Notes: generated by a model from the sequence alone, not told the origin. DNA of 64,000 nt from CAZCVI01 sp964502145 (GCA_964502145.1 CAZCVI010000024.1:25115-89114), one strand, 5' to 3'; shown: positions 1-9,048, counted from the first letter of the stretch. Numbers and translations are program-made.

Positions 1-689
1 ATAGCGAACGTTCCTTAAAAAGCAATAATCGCTTTCTGCCGCTCTTCTCGGACCTGCTGCAAAAACAGGAAGAAAACGATGAAAAATACACCACCCTTAA
101 AAAATGCTTCTTTCTTGACGACTATTTAAAAAATCAGATTCCCAATTTAAAGGAGAGTGACACGTATTATACCGTGGTGAATTTACCTGGGCTGGGAGTC
201 ATCAGTAAATATTTTTATCAATTCCACCTGCCCCAGTTTTTTGGTTCTGGTAATCAGGAAGAGATCGAGATCAAAAAATACGGCTGGCTCATTGAAAAAT
301 ACTATGTGTATTACGATTCGATTATAGGAAACCTCATGAGTACTACCGGGGAGAACGAGTTGTTGGTGATTCTCAGTTTTTTCGAATACGATCCCCTGCC
401 TGTTTGGCGACGTATACTGGTGAATTTATTCGGGCAGAAAGATGTTTATGTATACAAATCCATCCATTCTCAGGGTACCATCCTGTTGTTTGAAAAGAGT
501 GCGCTCAAAGCCGATTATTCTATTAAATCACTGTCCATCTACGATATTTATCCCACGCTCCTTTATTATGCCGGGTTTCAATTGTCCAAGGATTTACAGG
601 GCGAAGTTTTACGAGAGATTTTTACCGAGGATTTTTTACTCAACAATCCTGTTGATATCAACCCCGACAGCACAGATTTCAAACAATAG
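1..689 (+). CDS. Alkaline phosphatase superfamily protein, C-terminal part (5' end outside window)
   Basis: The reading frame is open from the first bases to TAG at 687-689, so only the last 228 residues are present and the start lies upstream of the window. The end of the protein (IYDIYPTLLYYAGF followed by DLQGEVLREIF) matches the C-terminal signature of type I phosphodiesterase/nucleotide pyrophosphatase-like members of the alkaline phosphatase superfamily, where a 'D.yPTLLyl.G....D..G.vl' block follows the last metal-ligand region. The preceding HSQGTILLFEKSALK stretch fits the last strand around the final metal site. The metal-binding N-terminal half is not visible, so substrate and activity cannot be stated. 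It could also be a divergent sulfatase-like or lipid-headgroup transferase enzyme. Confidence 0.55.
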   Translation, partial: SERSLKSNNRFLPLFSDLLQKQEENDEKYTTLKKCFFLDDYLKNQIPNLKESDTYYTVVNLPGLGVISKYFYQFHLPQFFGSGNQEEIEIKKYGWLIEKYYVYYDSIIGNLMSTTGENELLVILSFFEYDPLPVWRRILVNLFGQKDVYVYKSIHSQGTILLFEKSALKADYSIKSLSIYDIYPTLLYYAGFQLSKDLQGEVLREIFTEDFLLNNPVDINPDSTDFKQ

Positions 690-941
690 TTGCGCGTGAG
701 CAGATTTTTTTGGTTTTATCCATGAAGGGATAGAACCGATATGAAGAAAGGGAGCGTATATTAGAAGAATTGAACCAGCCATAAAAATTGCAGCCATGGG
801 GACATTTTTTTAAAAATTCTTGAAAACTTGTACCTATAGCGCCAATTTTGCAGGCAAGGGTAGTTTATAGAGCGCTCACAGTGTGAGATATCTAAGATTC
901 TTATAGGTACCTGCTGATAAAAAAACGGAATTGATACTCAG

Positions 942-1100
942 CCTGGATTCACCACCAGATTCTTGAAAAAACATGGACGACATGGACAGAGTGGACGATA
1001 TGGACGATGTGGAGCAAAAACAAAAGCATTTTTTTGTCCATATCGTCCACTAAGTCCATATCGTCCACAACGATTTCAGAAACTTGGCAGTGAATCAAGG
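942..1100. repeat. Dispersed palindromic element, copy R1 (GGACGAT dialect)
   Basis: About 159 bp. Left end CCTGGATTCACCACCAG and right end (reverse complement) CCTTGATTCACTGCCAAG form a degenerate terminal inverted repeat. Inside are a left arm of five 9-nt units of the form RTGGACNNN, an A/T-rich loop (961-1036 region), and a right arm of four inverted units. It lies in the 535-bp gap between genes ending at 689 and starting at 1225; the rest of that gap shows nothing I can name. This copy is nearly identical to the reverse complement of copy R3. Confidence 0.85.
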
Positions 1101-1224
1101 TCAGGTTACCATTGACTGTTGTTGCGATTTTATTTATAATACCTTTATATTTTATGTTCATTATAGTAAGTTTATAATAATAAGTTTATAATAAATAATT
1201 ATAGAAAACCAATAGGAACGATGA

Positions 1225-2871
1225 ATGCAGATGAAAACGAAAAAAAGCTATCCATCTCTTATCTTAACCATCACGGTCCTCGCTATGATTGCGCTGACCT
1301 CCATGTTTTGCAGCCGCAACCCAAAGGTAGTGCCGGAGATTTCTGGCAACCTCTTTGACCAGGATATTCTGGACCTGACAGGAAAAAGCCTGCCAAACAC
1401 ACTTCTCTCACACCAGGGAGAATTGGTTCTGGTGGACATTGACGGGAAAATTACCCGCTGGAATCCCGATGAAAAAATCGTAAACGACCTCTATAACCTG
1501 AATAGAAAAGTTGACCCCTCCCTGACACCTTATCAATGCGATAACTACCTAATGCTGAAAACAGTGCCTTCTCAGGCCGGTGCCGATGCAACGAACCCGG
1601 AATACGTGGTGTTCAATCTTAAAGAAATGAAAGAAACAGCGGTTCTCAAAGATATTGGTACCCAAAAGCTGCTGGGACTGGATGGGGAAATCGTGGTTTA
1701 CACCACCCCGACCCAAGAGGCGATTATTTTTAATTACCACACCAAAACCCCCCTGGAAACCCTGAAACCTACCCTGGAAACCAAGCAAGTGAATAAAGAA
1801 GACAATAAAGAAGAGAGTAAAAAAAATTCTCCCGACCCATTCTTAAACTGCGAATACAGTGGAGATGATATCCTGGTGCTTTCCAGCCGAACACTCTACG
1901 TTTACAACCGAATACAGAAAAATCTTTCCGCATTCCCCCTAAAACATCCGGCTGCTTCCGGGTTCCTAAAAGTTGGGGATTGGATATATTACGGTTCCCT
2001 ACATCGCGAACTGATCAAACTTTCAATCCGCTCCCAGCGCGTAGATTGGCATTTTTTATTGGCCGAAACACTACACCTCCCCCCCACCATGATCGGCCAA
2101 TATATTGTTATCATCCCGGAGGATAATAATATATATTTCTTTAATAAGAATGGCAATCTGTTCTGGTGGGAGCAATTACATTCCACTAAACGAACCCCCG
2201 TACTGACAATGAAAGAAAATGTGGTGGTTTTTTTAATGGATAAACGGATTAAATTTTTCAACTATACAAAGAAACGCGTGACCACGTATACTTTGCCGGA
2301 GTGGATGAATATCAAGAGCAATCCCCTCACCATCGGTGAACACATCTACGTCGTGACCCAAGACAAAGTAGAAGTGTCCACCGAAGTCAAAGCCGAAGAT
2401 GAGCTGGGCACCCCTGAAAACCAACCCCCAACCTACACGCGGCTCTCAAAAATCGGCAACAATTACACGGTGGAAATCACCACGGAACCGGAATTCATCT
2501 GGCTCAAAGGGAAATCCATTAAATTCGATTTGACCAATATCAACTTCGTCCGCCCCCGGTACACCATTCAAATATTTAAAAATCCCCCCGCTGACAAACC
2601 CGGAACACAACCTACTCAACCCGTTTTCACCCGTTTCATCGGCCTAAAAGACAAGCCTTCTTTTGTCTGGGTGCCCGAAGAGTTGGCTGAATACCGCATG
2701 CTCATCCAAATTGATGCAGACAATAAAAAAGGCGTCACCGTTGAAAAAACCATCAGTACCATTGATATAAATAAAACATTGCACGACTACTATTACGAAA
2801 TTCAACGACAATGCGGCAGCACGGGCAAAACAGAAACCGCTGGCAAAAAAAGCAGCGGCGAAACAAAATAA
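1225..2871 (+). CDS. Predicted lipoprotein with PQQ-like beta-propeller repeats and a C-terminal beta-sandwich
   Basis: The 548-residue protein starts with a basic stretch, a hydrophobic segment (about residues 12-27) and a lipobox-like LTSMFC, so it is probably a lipoprotein facing the periplasm. Residues of about 40-400 contain repeated strands of the type 'GELVLVDIDGKITRW' and 'NNIYFFNKNGNLFWW', typical of PQQ-like/WD-type propeller blades, with a low-complexity Lys/Glu/Asn loop near 190-205. About 410-520 looks like an Ig/FN3-like sandwich. No catalytic motif is visible. The ATG at 1225 is used; an in-frame ATG two codons later is equally possible. It ends 17 bp before murB, so the two are probably cotranscribed. 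A role as an envelope scaffold is inference only. Confidence 0.55.
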   Translation: MQMKTKKSYPSLILTITVLAMIALTSMFCSRNPKVVPEISGNLFDQDILDLTGKSLPNTLLSHQGELVLVDIDGKITRWNPDEKIVNDLYNLNRKVDPSLTPYQCDNYLMLKTVPSQAGADATNPEYVVFNLKEMKETAVLKDIGTQKLLGLDGEIVVYTTPTQEAIIFNYHTKTPLETLKPTLETKQVNKEDNKEESKKNSPDPFLNCEYSGDDILVLSSRTLYVYNRIQKNLSAFPLKHPAASGFLKVGDWIYYGSLHRELIKLSIRSQRVDWHFLLAETLHLPPTMIGQYIVIIPEDNNIYFFNKNGNLFWWEQLHSTKRTPVLTMKENVVVFLMDKRIKFFNYTKKRVTTYTLPEWMNIKSNPLTIGEHIYVVTQDKVEVSTEVKAEDELGTPENQPPTYTRLSKIGNNYTVEITTEPEFIWLKGKSIKFDLTNINFVRPRYTIQIFKNPPADKPGTQPTQPVFTRFIGLKDKPSFVWVPEELAEYRMLIQIDADNKKGVTVEKTISTIDINKTLHDYYYEIQRQCGSTGKTETAGKKSSGETK

Positions 2872-2887
2872 CCACGGCAACCCGGAC

Positions 2888-3820
2888 ATGGAAGAACTTA
2901 TCACGTACCTTGAACAACAGCAGATCAACCATTTCCTGAATTGTACCATCACCCCCTATGTCACCATGGGCATCGGTGGAACTGTTCCCCTGTTGGTTAT
3001 TGTATGTCGGGACGACCATTTAAAGAGTGTGCTAACCCAGCTTCACACCTCCCAGATCCCTTATATTCTCCTGGGTGGCGGCAGTAATGTCATCTTTCCC
3101 GACACCTTTACCGATCCCCGGTTCACCGTGATTATTAATCGTACTGGTCAGATCGAAAAAGTGGCCGCAGATCAGATCAAGGTTAATTCCGGCGTAATAA
3201 ACAACAAATTAATGGCTTGGAATATCCAAAACAGCATCGGGGGCATGGATTTTTTGGCAGGCATTCCCGGAACCGTCGGTGGTGCCGCCGCCGTTAATGG
3301 CGGTGCTTTTGGCCAATCTATCTCCTCCCTCCTTACCCATGCCGAAATTTTCACCCGCGATGGTCAAATCAAAACCGTCGACACCAGCTACTTCCAATTC
3401 CAGTACCGAGACTCTATTTTTAAATACGGCAAAGAATCCATTATCAATGTTTTCCTGAAATTCTACCCCGAAGATAGCGCTCTGGTTCGTGAAAAAGTGA
3501 CTGCACGACAAAAATACCGGCAAGAAAACCACCCGCCCATCAACCTCCATTCTGCCGGATGCTTCTTTAAAAATCCCATTATTAACGGACAAAAAACATC
3601 CGCCGGAAAATTAATCGAACAAACCGGATTCAAAGGGAAAACCTTTAAAACCCTCAGAGTCGCCGCGGCCCATTCCAATTTCATTATTAACGACGGTAAC
3701 GCCTCATTTGCTGATATTCTCGAACTGGAAAAGCGCATCAAACAAGATGTGGACCGTACCCAGGGCATTACCTTAGAACGCGAGGTCATCTATATTTCCC
3801 CTTCAGGAGAAAAATATTGA
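2888..3820 (+). CDS. murB: UDP-N-acetylenolpyruvoylglucosamine reductase (MurB)
   Basis: Catalyses the NADPH-dependent reduction of UDP-GlcNAc-enolpyruvate to UDP-MurNAc in cytoplasmic peptidoglycan precursor synthesis, using FAD. The 310 residues carry the expected order: an FAD-binding N-terminal part with YILLGGGSNVIFPD, the diagnostic AGIPGTVGGAAAVNGGAFG block, the catalytic-serine region of type II enzymes SAGCFFKNP, and the terminal glutamate in ITLEREVIYI. Length fits the shorter type II enzymes. The start ATG at 2888 follows the upstream lipoprotein gene by 17 bp. The stop overlaps the next gene by 4 bp (TTGA), implying translational coupling. Confidence 0.95.
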   Translation: MEELITYLEQQQINHFLNCTITPYVTMGIGGTVPLLVIVCRDDHLKSVLTQLHTSQIPYILLGGGSNVIFPDTFTDPRFTVIINRTGQIEKVAADQIKVNSGVINNKLMAWNIQNSIGGMDFLAGIPGTVGGAAAVNGGAFGQSISSLLTHAEIFTRDGQIKTVDTSYFQFQYRDSIFKYGKESIINVFLKFYPEDSALVREKVTARQKYRQENHPPINLHSAGCFFKNPIINGQKTSAGKLIEQTGFKGKTFKTLRVAAAHSNFIINDGNASFADILELEKRIKQDVDRTQGITLEREVIYISPSGEKY

Positions 3821-4749
3821 TCCTGATTTTTCTCGATGGTGTCGGTATAGGTGAGCCCTCCGAGCATAACCCTTTTTATGTTGCAAGCGCCACCTTTTTG
3901 CCTTTTTACCGTGGCCGCTTACAACTTCCCGATGGTACCCCGATTAAACCCATCGATCCCCTATTGGGTGTACCCGGTCTGCCCCAGAGCGCTAGTGGCC
4001 AGACCTCTTTATATACCGGTGAAAATATACCCCGACTCTTGGGCCAACATAAAGCCAGTTACCCCACCCGGAAAATGCGGCAGGTTATCTACCAGAAAAA
4101 TATTCTATCGCTGCTAAGAAACGCCGGGCACAACGCTATTTTTTTCAATGCCTACCCCATACACGGGCAATTAATTTCCAATGATCATATCCGCCTTCTT
4201 GAGTCCGGGGAATTCCAGTATTCCCAGGATTTCCCCGAAATATTCAAGCGACGCATTTCCGCTACTTCCTGCATGCTGATCACCACCGGGCAAAAACCAT
4301 TCGATGAAACCGATATCGTTGCAGAACGCGCCCTGTTTCAGGACTATACCAATCGCTGGCTCATTGAGAAAGGCTTAAAATTTTCAGAGTTCAGCCCTGA
4401 AAAAGCCGCCGATATTTTATTTCGAGCCATCCCACACTATGACTTTATCCTCTACGAATATTTCCAAACCGATTTATATGCCCATCGGCAGAGTTTTGCC
4501 CAGCAGGTACAATTAATAATAGAATTGGACCGCTTCATTGGTTCCCTTATTGCCCGGCTGAATCCCGACATCGACACCCTGCTCATTACCAGCGATCATG
4601 GTAACCTCGAAGACAACACCACCACCTCACACACCCTGAACCCCGTACCTTTTCTCGCCTGGGGCAAAGAGAGTGCCAAAATACGGGATGCCGTGAACTG
4701 TCTCACTGACCTTACCCCTACACTCGTGCGTTTTTTCTCCCAAAAGTAG
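3817..4749 (+). CDS. Alkaline phosphatase superfamily metalloenzyme (phosphopentomutase/iPGM-like)
   Basis: The 310-residue protein opens with MILIFLDGVGIG, the first metal-binding Asp motif of the phosphoglycerate mutase/phosphopentomutase branch of the alkaline phosphatase superfamily. An SASGQTSLYTG segment follows, where the nucleophile Ser/Thr would sit. It closes with LLITSDHGNLEDNTTTSHT and NPVPFLAWG, the DHGN and H ligands of the second and third metal site. It is shorter than true phosphopentomutase (about 390) or cofactor-independent PGM (about 510), so the exact substrate is unknown. The start is TTG at 3817, overlapping the murB stop by 4 bp, with an AGGAGA ribosome site inside murB. 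It probably belongs to the 1225-4749 operon. Confidence 0.75.
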   Translation: MILIFLDGVGIGEPSEHNPFYVASATFLPFYRGRLQLPDGTPIKPIDPLLGVPGLPQSASGQTSLYTGENIPRLLGQHKASYPTRKMRQVIYQKNILSLLRNAGHNAIFFNAYPIHGQLISNDHIRLLESGEFQYSQDFPEIFKRRISATSCMLITTGQKPFDETDIVAERALFQDYTNRWLIEKGLKFSEFSPEKAADILFRAIPHYDFILYEYFQTDLYAHRQSFAQQVQLIIELDRFIGSLIARLNPDIDTLLITSDHGNLEDNTTTSHTLNPVPFLAWGKESAKIRDAVNCLTDLTPTLVRFFSQK

Positions 4750-4821
4750 CTATCCCAGAACCAGACAGAACCCTCCATAAACGAAAAATTTGCCAGTTTA
4801 TCATTTTATTTTTATTCCCAT

Positions 4822-4850
4822 TTGACAGCAATTGAAAAATAGGTTATACT
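4822..4850 (+). promoter_or_regulatory. Sigma-70 promoter of the cold-shock gene
   Basis: TTGACA (4822-4827), 17-bp spacer, TATACT (4845-4850). Transcription would begin near 4857 and give a leader of about 115 nt before the ATG at 4973, the long 5' leader typical of cold-shock genes. Confidence 0.75.
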
Positions 4851-4972
4851 GCCTCCTTGGTAAGTATAGGTGTTAGATTTGATTGTCAAGATTAGGTCCA
4901 TTCCCGCCTTGAAATTCCTATTTACTGCCTCTATTTACCCGACTATCAGCAAAAAAATGGAGGAATATAACT

Positions 4973-5173
4973 ATGGTAAAAGGTAAAGTGAAGTGGTTCA
5001 ACCCTCAGAAAGGTTATGGATTCATTCAAATGGATGATGGCAAGGATATTTTCGTCCACCACAGTGAAATTCAGGATAATGGTTTCAGGACTTTAGATGA
5101 AGACCAAAGGGTTGAATTTGAGATTCGTCAGAATACCAAGGGCGAATATGCTGCCAGTGTAGTGAAAATTTAA
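4973..5173 (+). CDS. csp: Cold-shock protein (CspA family)
   Basis: A 66-residue single cold-shock domain that binds single-stranded nucleic acid and acts as an RNA chaperone in the cytoplasm. RNP1 (KGYGFIQM) and RNP2 (DIFVHHSEI) are intact, preceded by the usual GKVKWFNPQ. Length matches the family exactly. The ATG follows GGAGG at a good distance, and a near-consensus promoter with a long leader lies upstream, so the gene is likely monocistronic and strongly expressed. The 257 bp after it show no feature I can name. Confidence 0.95.
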   Translation: MVKGKVKWFNPQKGYGFIQMDDGKDIFVHHSEIQDNGFRTLDEDQRVEFEIRQNTKGEYAASVVKI

Positions 5174-5430
5174 ATTGCAGTCTACTTGCTGCCGGGTTAT
5201 TCCAAAAAATCAAGCTAAACTTATTGAGTCTTTGAATATTTTTAATATTCCTTCCCGTCGAATGATGAATTAATCCCGCGAGTTAACCTGGCATGCATGG
5301 TTTAACATCTTTAAAATTTCCAAGTGGGTGTGAACCAAAAATCAATCCAAGCCAGTGCTGGTTTTCGATTGATAGGTACTTGAAAGTTTCAAATAATAGG
5401 TCGGTTTAACACCAGCGCAAGGAGTGTATC

Positions 5431-5847
5431 ATGAAGAGTTATCGCAAAGAGTTATGGTTCGATATCACCCAGAGGCGGCAAATGATTAATATCACCGCTT
5501 TAATTCAGGATTGTCTCAGGGAGAGTGGCATAAAAGAGGGATTGCTGCTGTGCAATGCCATGCATATTACTTCCAGTGTCTTTATTAACGACGATGAATC
5601 CGGTCTGCACCAGGATTTTGAACGCTGGCTCGAACGACTCGCCCCCGAAAAACCATACAACCAATACAAGCACAATACGTACGAGGATAATGCCGACGCC
5701 CACCTAAAACGCACCGTCATGGGACGCGAGGTCGTTGTCGCCATTACCTCGGGAAAACTCGACTTCGGCCCCTGGGAACAAATTTTCTACGGGGAATTTG
5801 ACGGGAAACGACGAAAACGGGTTTTGGTTAAAATTATCGGAGAATAA
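5431..5847 (+). CDS. YjbQ/UPF0047 family protein (secondary thiamine-phosphate synthase family)
   Basis: The 138-residue protein matches the YjbQ fold: an N-terminal strand region (ELWFDITQRRQMINIT), the central GLLLCNAMHITSSVFINDDE with its conserved His, the YKHNTYEDNADAHLKRTVMG block and the ending GPWEQIFYGEFDG. The family is one small domain; a weak thiamine-phosphate synthase activity has been described for members, but the main role is unsettled. AAGGAGTG sits at a normal distance before the ATG. It has no obvious operon partner; the next gene is ferritin 200 bp downstream. Confidence 0.9.
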   Translation: MKSYRKELWFDITQRRQMINITALIQDCLRESGIKEGLLLCNAMHITSSVFINDDESGLHQDFERWLERLAPEKPYNQYKHNTYEDNADAHLKRTVMGREVVVAITSGKLDFGPWEQIFYGEFDGKRRKRVLVKIIGE

Positions 5848-5929
5848 GCCTTCCATCCAATCTCCTTCACTATAAAAGGGAAAAGTATCCCTGTGAAAAC
5901 GGCAAAATAAAAAAAAGTTTCTATTCCCC

Positions 5930-5958
5930 TTTACTGTTTATTTTATTTTGGGTAAAAT
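5930..5958 (+). promoter_or_regulatory. Putative promoter of the ferritin gene
   Basis: TTTACT (5930-5935), 17-bp spacer, TAAAAT (5953-5958). The leader would be about 85 nt before the ATG at 6050. The same TAAAAT type of -10 box recurs upstream of trxC, the HU gene and sdhC in this window. Confidence 0.5.
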
Positions 5959-6049
5959 ATAAGGATTCATTAACTTGAAAAATTTATCTGGAACGTTCGC
6001 CGTGACGGAAAAACAGTCAAGAGCGAACAGTAACAGTAGGAGAAAAAAG

Positions 6050-6586
6050 ATGATTAATAAAAAAATGGAAGATGCGCTGAACCAACAGATCAACGAGGAG
6101 ATGTACTCTGCCTATTTGTATTTGGCAATGGTGCATTATTTTGAAAAGATGAACCTGAAGGGTTTTGCCCATTGGTTTATGACACAAGTACAAGAAGAAA
6201 TGCTCCACACCATGAAGTTTCGCAAATATATCGCGGATAGAGGTGGAGAAGTCACGTTAAAGGCAATAAACGAGCCCGACCATTCATGGGAATCCCCCCT
6301 TGCCCTTTGTGATGCTGCACTGCATCACGAGTTCCATATCACCAAGTGTATCAACGATTTGATGGATCTCGCTATCGCCGAGAAAGACCATGCCACTCGC
6401 AGTCTGCTTAACTGGTATGTGGACGAGCAAGTCGAGGAAGAGGATAACTTTACCCAATTGGTGGAAAAGTTAAAAATGATCGAGGATAATAAGTCCATGT
6501 TGCTAATAATGGATACAGAGATGCAGCAACGGATGCCGGGATTGAATCCATTTTTCCCACCCCCAGCTCCCGCCCCTGCGGCCTGA
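6050..6586 (+). CDS. ftn: Non-haem ferritin
   Basis: Iron-storage protein that oxidises Fe(II) at a dinuclear centre and stores ferric mineral in a 24-mer shell in the cytoplasm. Ferroxidase ligands are visible at Glu17 (INEEMYSAYLYL), Glu50 and His53 (EEMLHTMKF), and the later helix DEQVEEEDN supplies the remaining Glu ligands. The ATG at 6050 is chosen because AGGAG lies just before it and the family starts here; a longer frame to 5975 lacks homology. The protein is 178 residues. Its tail ends in a proline/alanine run (NPFFPPPAPAPAA), longer than in ordinary FtnA. A rubrerythrin-like gene follows 90 bp downstream, suggesting a joint iron/oxidative-stress function. Confidence 0.93.
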   Translation: MINKKMEDALNQQINEEMYSAYLYLAMVHYFEKMNLKGFAHWFMTQVQEEMLHTMKFRKYIADRGGEVTLKAINEPDHSWESPLALCDAALHHEFHITKCINDLMDLAIAEKDHATRSLLNWYVDEQVEEEDNFTQLVEKLKMIEDNKSMLLIMDTEMQQRMPGLNPFFPPPAPAPAA

Positions 6587-6676
6587 TAAAAAAATACGGA
6601 TAGACCATCTCAATAGTATATGGTTGCCCTAGATACAGAATAATTAAGAATAACGAAGAACAGGAGGTATTGGTAA

Positions 6677-7165
6677 GTGACAAAGAAACAAGTAGCAAAA
6701 AAAGTCGTGCTGGAATTTAAGAGTGTTGACCAAATAATGGATTTTGCCATCCAAAGCGAAGAGAACGCCAACAGATTTTACATGGACTGGTCCACAAAAG
6801 TCGAGGACAAATCCCTGAGAAAGGTATTCTTGGAACTGGCTGGCGAAGAGGCGAAACACAAGGTGTATTTTCAAGATTTAAAAAAGGGTAAAAAGATCAT
6901 GATTCCAACTACCCAAAAAATCACCGACCTGAAAATTTCCGATTATATCGTGGATATAGACGCTAAAAACGATATGAATTATCAGGATGCTCTTACCCTC
7001 GCCATGCAACAGGAAAAAGAAGCATTTAAACTTTATAGCGGTCTCTCCCTGATGGTAGAGGATGAGGAAATGAAAAAGATATTCCTCACCTTGGCGGAAG
7101 AAGAGGCAAAACATAAATTACGTCTCGAAATCATGTACGACGACGAAATTCTAGTCGATAATTAA
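6677..7165 (+). CDS. Rubrerythrin-like ferritin-family protein without rubredoxin domain
   Basis: The 162 residues form a four-helix ferritin-like protein with two similar halves. Each half has an E-E-x-A motif (QSEENANRFY; MQQEKEAFKLY) and a later E-x-x-H motif (LAGEEAKHKVYF; LAEEEAKHKLRL), the pattern of a dinuclear iron site in rubrerythrin-type peroxide reductases. No CxxC rubredoxin domain is present at either end, so electrons would have to come from another protein. The start is GTG at 6677, supported by AGGAGG at 6662-6667. It sits directly behind ferritin, fitting a role in peroxide detoxification or iron handling. Confidence 0.85.
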   Translation: MTKKQVAKKVVLEFKSVDQIMDFAIQSEENANRFYMDWSTKVEDKSLRKVFLELAGEEAKHKVYFQDLKKGKKIMIPTTQKITDLKISDYIVDIDAKNDMNYQDALTLAMQQEKEAFKLYSGLSLMVEDEEMKKIFLTLAEEEAKHKLRLEIMYDDEILVDN

Positions 7166-7236
7166 TCCCTATAGTACTTTCCGATGCCCCGGTGTTTGCT
7201 TTCCAGCATCCGATAGTATGTTGTGTTTTTACGTGG

Positions 7237-7279
7237 CGAGTTACAGACCGCAGTGCTTTTCGTTGCGGTTTGTAACTCG
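7237..7279. terminator. Strong inverted repeat between convergent genes
   Basis: Arms CGAGTTACAGACCGCA (7237-7252) and TGCGGTTTGTAACTCG (7264-7279) pair over 16 positions with one G:U, around an 11-nt loop. It lies between the rubrerythrin-like gene (+) and the EamA gene (-), so a bidirectional terminator is likely, although no T-tract follows directly. Confidence 0.5.
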
Positions 7280-7333
7280 TAACCGCGAGTCAATACTAAT
7301 TTTAAATTAAAGCCAATTGGTACGTACCCAAAT

Positions 7334-8251
7334 TTAACTCGTAATCGACCGCCGGCATAAAATAGCGCCACCCACCACCATTAGCGCCGCCAGAATAAAA
7401 CCTATTCCAATAGGAACCTTTAAATAAAACCCGCTGGTCAACGTCGAAATAAGCGGGATCATGTATGAAAGCGCCACCACCAGATTCTTATCCCCATATT
7501 TCATCGCACGGTCCCATGATACATAGGCCACAGAGGTTGGAAAAACAATCATGTATGCCAATTCTATATACCCGACACTATTTAGACGCAAATGGGGAAG
7601 TTCACCCCGTAGTAGGAGCAAGCCCAGAATTCCTACAGCCGCCGTTAGAAAAAAAATTGGCACCGCCACGATATCCTCTTTAACCCGGTATTTCCGTGTC
7701 ATATTCGAATAAATCCCCCAGCAAAATGCTGCTGTAGCGGCCAGTAGATACGGGAAAATATTTTGTTGTAACGCCGTAGCCAGAACCCCACCCGCCAACC
7801 TGCGACTCTCTAAAAAAGCAATAGCTGTTCCTATAAAACCAGCCAAAATTCCCAAAATCAACCCGCTCGCTTTGGCTTTGTTATGTAAAATCGGCACCGA
7901 GAACAGAAAGGTCAACCCTGGCCATAAATAATTGATGATGCCCACCACAATCACCGCTTCTACAGTGGCCGCCTCTCCTACCGCCGAATAAAAGGCAATC
8001 ATATTGACCACCATAAACCCGCCCACCTTGAACCAATAGGCGCGGGTCAAACCCGCGATTAATCCAAAATAGCGCTTCCGTAACATCACCAGTTGCATGG
8101 CCAATAAAATTAAGCCGCTGCCCAACAGGTAAAAAAAAGCCGCGTGCAATGTGCCCGTTTTTTGTGCCAGACTGCGCGATATCGCAATAGACGTGCTCCA
8201 GCACAAAATCGCCAGCACACCCAAAAAGGTAGGAATACGTTTAGATGTCAT
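7334..8251 (-). CDS. DMT/EamA family membrane transporter (YddG-like)
   Basis: The 305-residue protein is almost entirely hydrophobic, with about ten membrane segments arranged as two EamA repeats, the size and layout of drug/metabolite transporters. The opening (ILCWSTSIAISRSLAQKTG) and the proline-containing stretch YLWPGLTFLF resemble the aromatic amino-acid exporter YddG more than other EamA branches, but the substrate cannot be read from sequence. The ATG at 8251 is preceded by AAGGTAG. It is transcribed away from trxC, with repeat R2 in the shared upstream region. Confidence 0.8.
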   Translation of the reverse strand: MTSKRIPTFLGVLAILCWSTSIAISRSLAQKTGTLHAAFFYLLGSGLILLAMQLVMLRKRYFGLIAGLTRAYWFKVGGFMVVNMIAFYSAVGEAATVEAVIVVGIINYLWPGLTFLFSVPILHNKAKASGLILGILAGFIGTAIAFLESRRLAGGVLATALQQNIFPYLLAATAAFCWGIYSNMTRKYRVKEDIVAVPIFFLTAAVGILGLLLLRGELPHLRLNSVGYIELAYMIVFPTSVAYVSWDRAMKYGDKNLVVALSYMIPLISTLTSGFYLKVPIGIGFILAALMVVGGAILCRRSITS

Positions 8252-8299
8252 GGATATATACTACCTTAATTACCTCACTTTTTCAAGGGTTGACCTCGG

Positions 8300-8472
8300 T
8301 CTAAAGCCACCGCCAAATTAATGGGAGTTATGGGAGTTATGGGAATTATGGGGAGTATGAGAATTATGGGATAGGCAGAAATAGTCGCATTTCTCCCATA
8401 ATTCTCATTCTTCCCATACTTCCCATAACTCCCACTTGCTTTTACAATACTCTAAGAACTGGCAGTGAATCC
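8300..8472. repeat. Dispersed palindromic element, copy R2 (ATGGGAGTT dialect)
   Basis: Degenerate terminal repeats CTAAAGCCACCGCCAAATTA (left) and GAACTGGCAGTGAATCCA (right) flank a left arm of 9-nt units ATGGGAGTT/ATGGGAATT and an inverted right arm of the same units. The end sequences relate it to the GGAC-type copies although the arm units differ. It occupies most of the 356-bp divergent region between the EamA and trxC genes. Confidence 0.75.
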
Positions 8473-8488
8473 ATAGATTTTTTCTTTC

Positions 8489-8517
8489 TTGCAACCCATT
8501 TCATAAAATGTTAAAAT
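8489..8517 (+). promoter_or_regulatory. Putative promoter of trxC
   Basis: TTGCAA (8489-8494), 17-bp spacer, TAAAAT (8512-8517), directly after repeat R2. The leader would be about 85 nt. Confidence 0.5.
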
Positions 8518-8607
8518 AAATATGTGCTCCTACCACCGGCAGAAGGCCAAAATGGCGTTACCCGGCCAAGGAGGTGTGAAGGTCATGTAAGAGAAGGAGT
8601 TGAAAGA

Positions 8608-9048
8608 ATGAGTATTATTGTGAAATGCCCCACGTGCAACACAAAAAACAGGGTGGCTGAAGATACAAATCGAACCCCCTTATGCGGTAAGTGTAATAAT
8701 CCCCTCCTTGTTCGCCAGTTCGTCGCGCCCGTGCATTTAACCACCGCGTCCTTTGATTTGTTTATTAACAAGTCCAACAAACCCGTGTTGGTCGATTTTT
8801 GGGCCGCATGGTGTGGTCCCTGCCGCCAATTAGCGCCTATTTTGGAAAAATTTGCCGAATCCCAGTACTCTATTACTGTGGCCAAAGTCGACACTGAAAG
8901 TAATCCACTCTTGGCCTCTCGATTTAATATATTCTCCATCCCCGCCCTGCTCCTCTTTGAAAACGGTAAGGAAGTCAAACGAATCAGCGGCTTGATGTCA
9001 CTGGAGGCCCTCGAAGAGCACTTAAAACTTTGGATCAAAATCAATTAA
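8608..9048 (+). CDS. trxC: Thioredoxin 2 (zinc-ribbon thioredoxin, TrxC type)
   Basis: Cytoplasmic disulfide reductase. The 146 residues begin with a zinc ribbon (Cys7, Cys10, Cys26, Cys29 in CPTC and CGKC), followed by a thioredoxin fold with the active site WCGPC (Cys69/Cys72) and the cis-proline loop FSIPALLLF. This two-part layout defines TrxC. The ATG at 8608 is supported by GAAGGAG 9 bases upstream; the longer open frame from 8524 adds 28 residues without homology. No thioredoxin reductase gene lies nearby. Confidence 0.93.
   Translation: MSIIVKCPTCNTKNRVAEDTNRTPLCGKCNNPLLVRQFVAPVHLTTASFDLFINKSNKPVLVDFWAAWCGPCRQLAPILEKFAESQYSITVAKVDTESNPLLASRFNIFSIPALLLFENGKEVKRISGLMSLEALEEHLKLWIKIN

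Noticed and set aside
949..1161. Open frame across repeat R1 (and similar frames in other copies) with VH- or HGRYG-type amino-acid repeats
   Set aside because: Translation of 9-nt units gives artificial tripeptide repeats; the copies do not keep start, frame or length.
5975..6049. Longer N-terminus for ferritin
   Set aside because: The extra 25 residues lack family similarity, and a clear AGGAG sits before the ATG at 6050.
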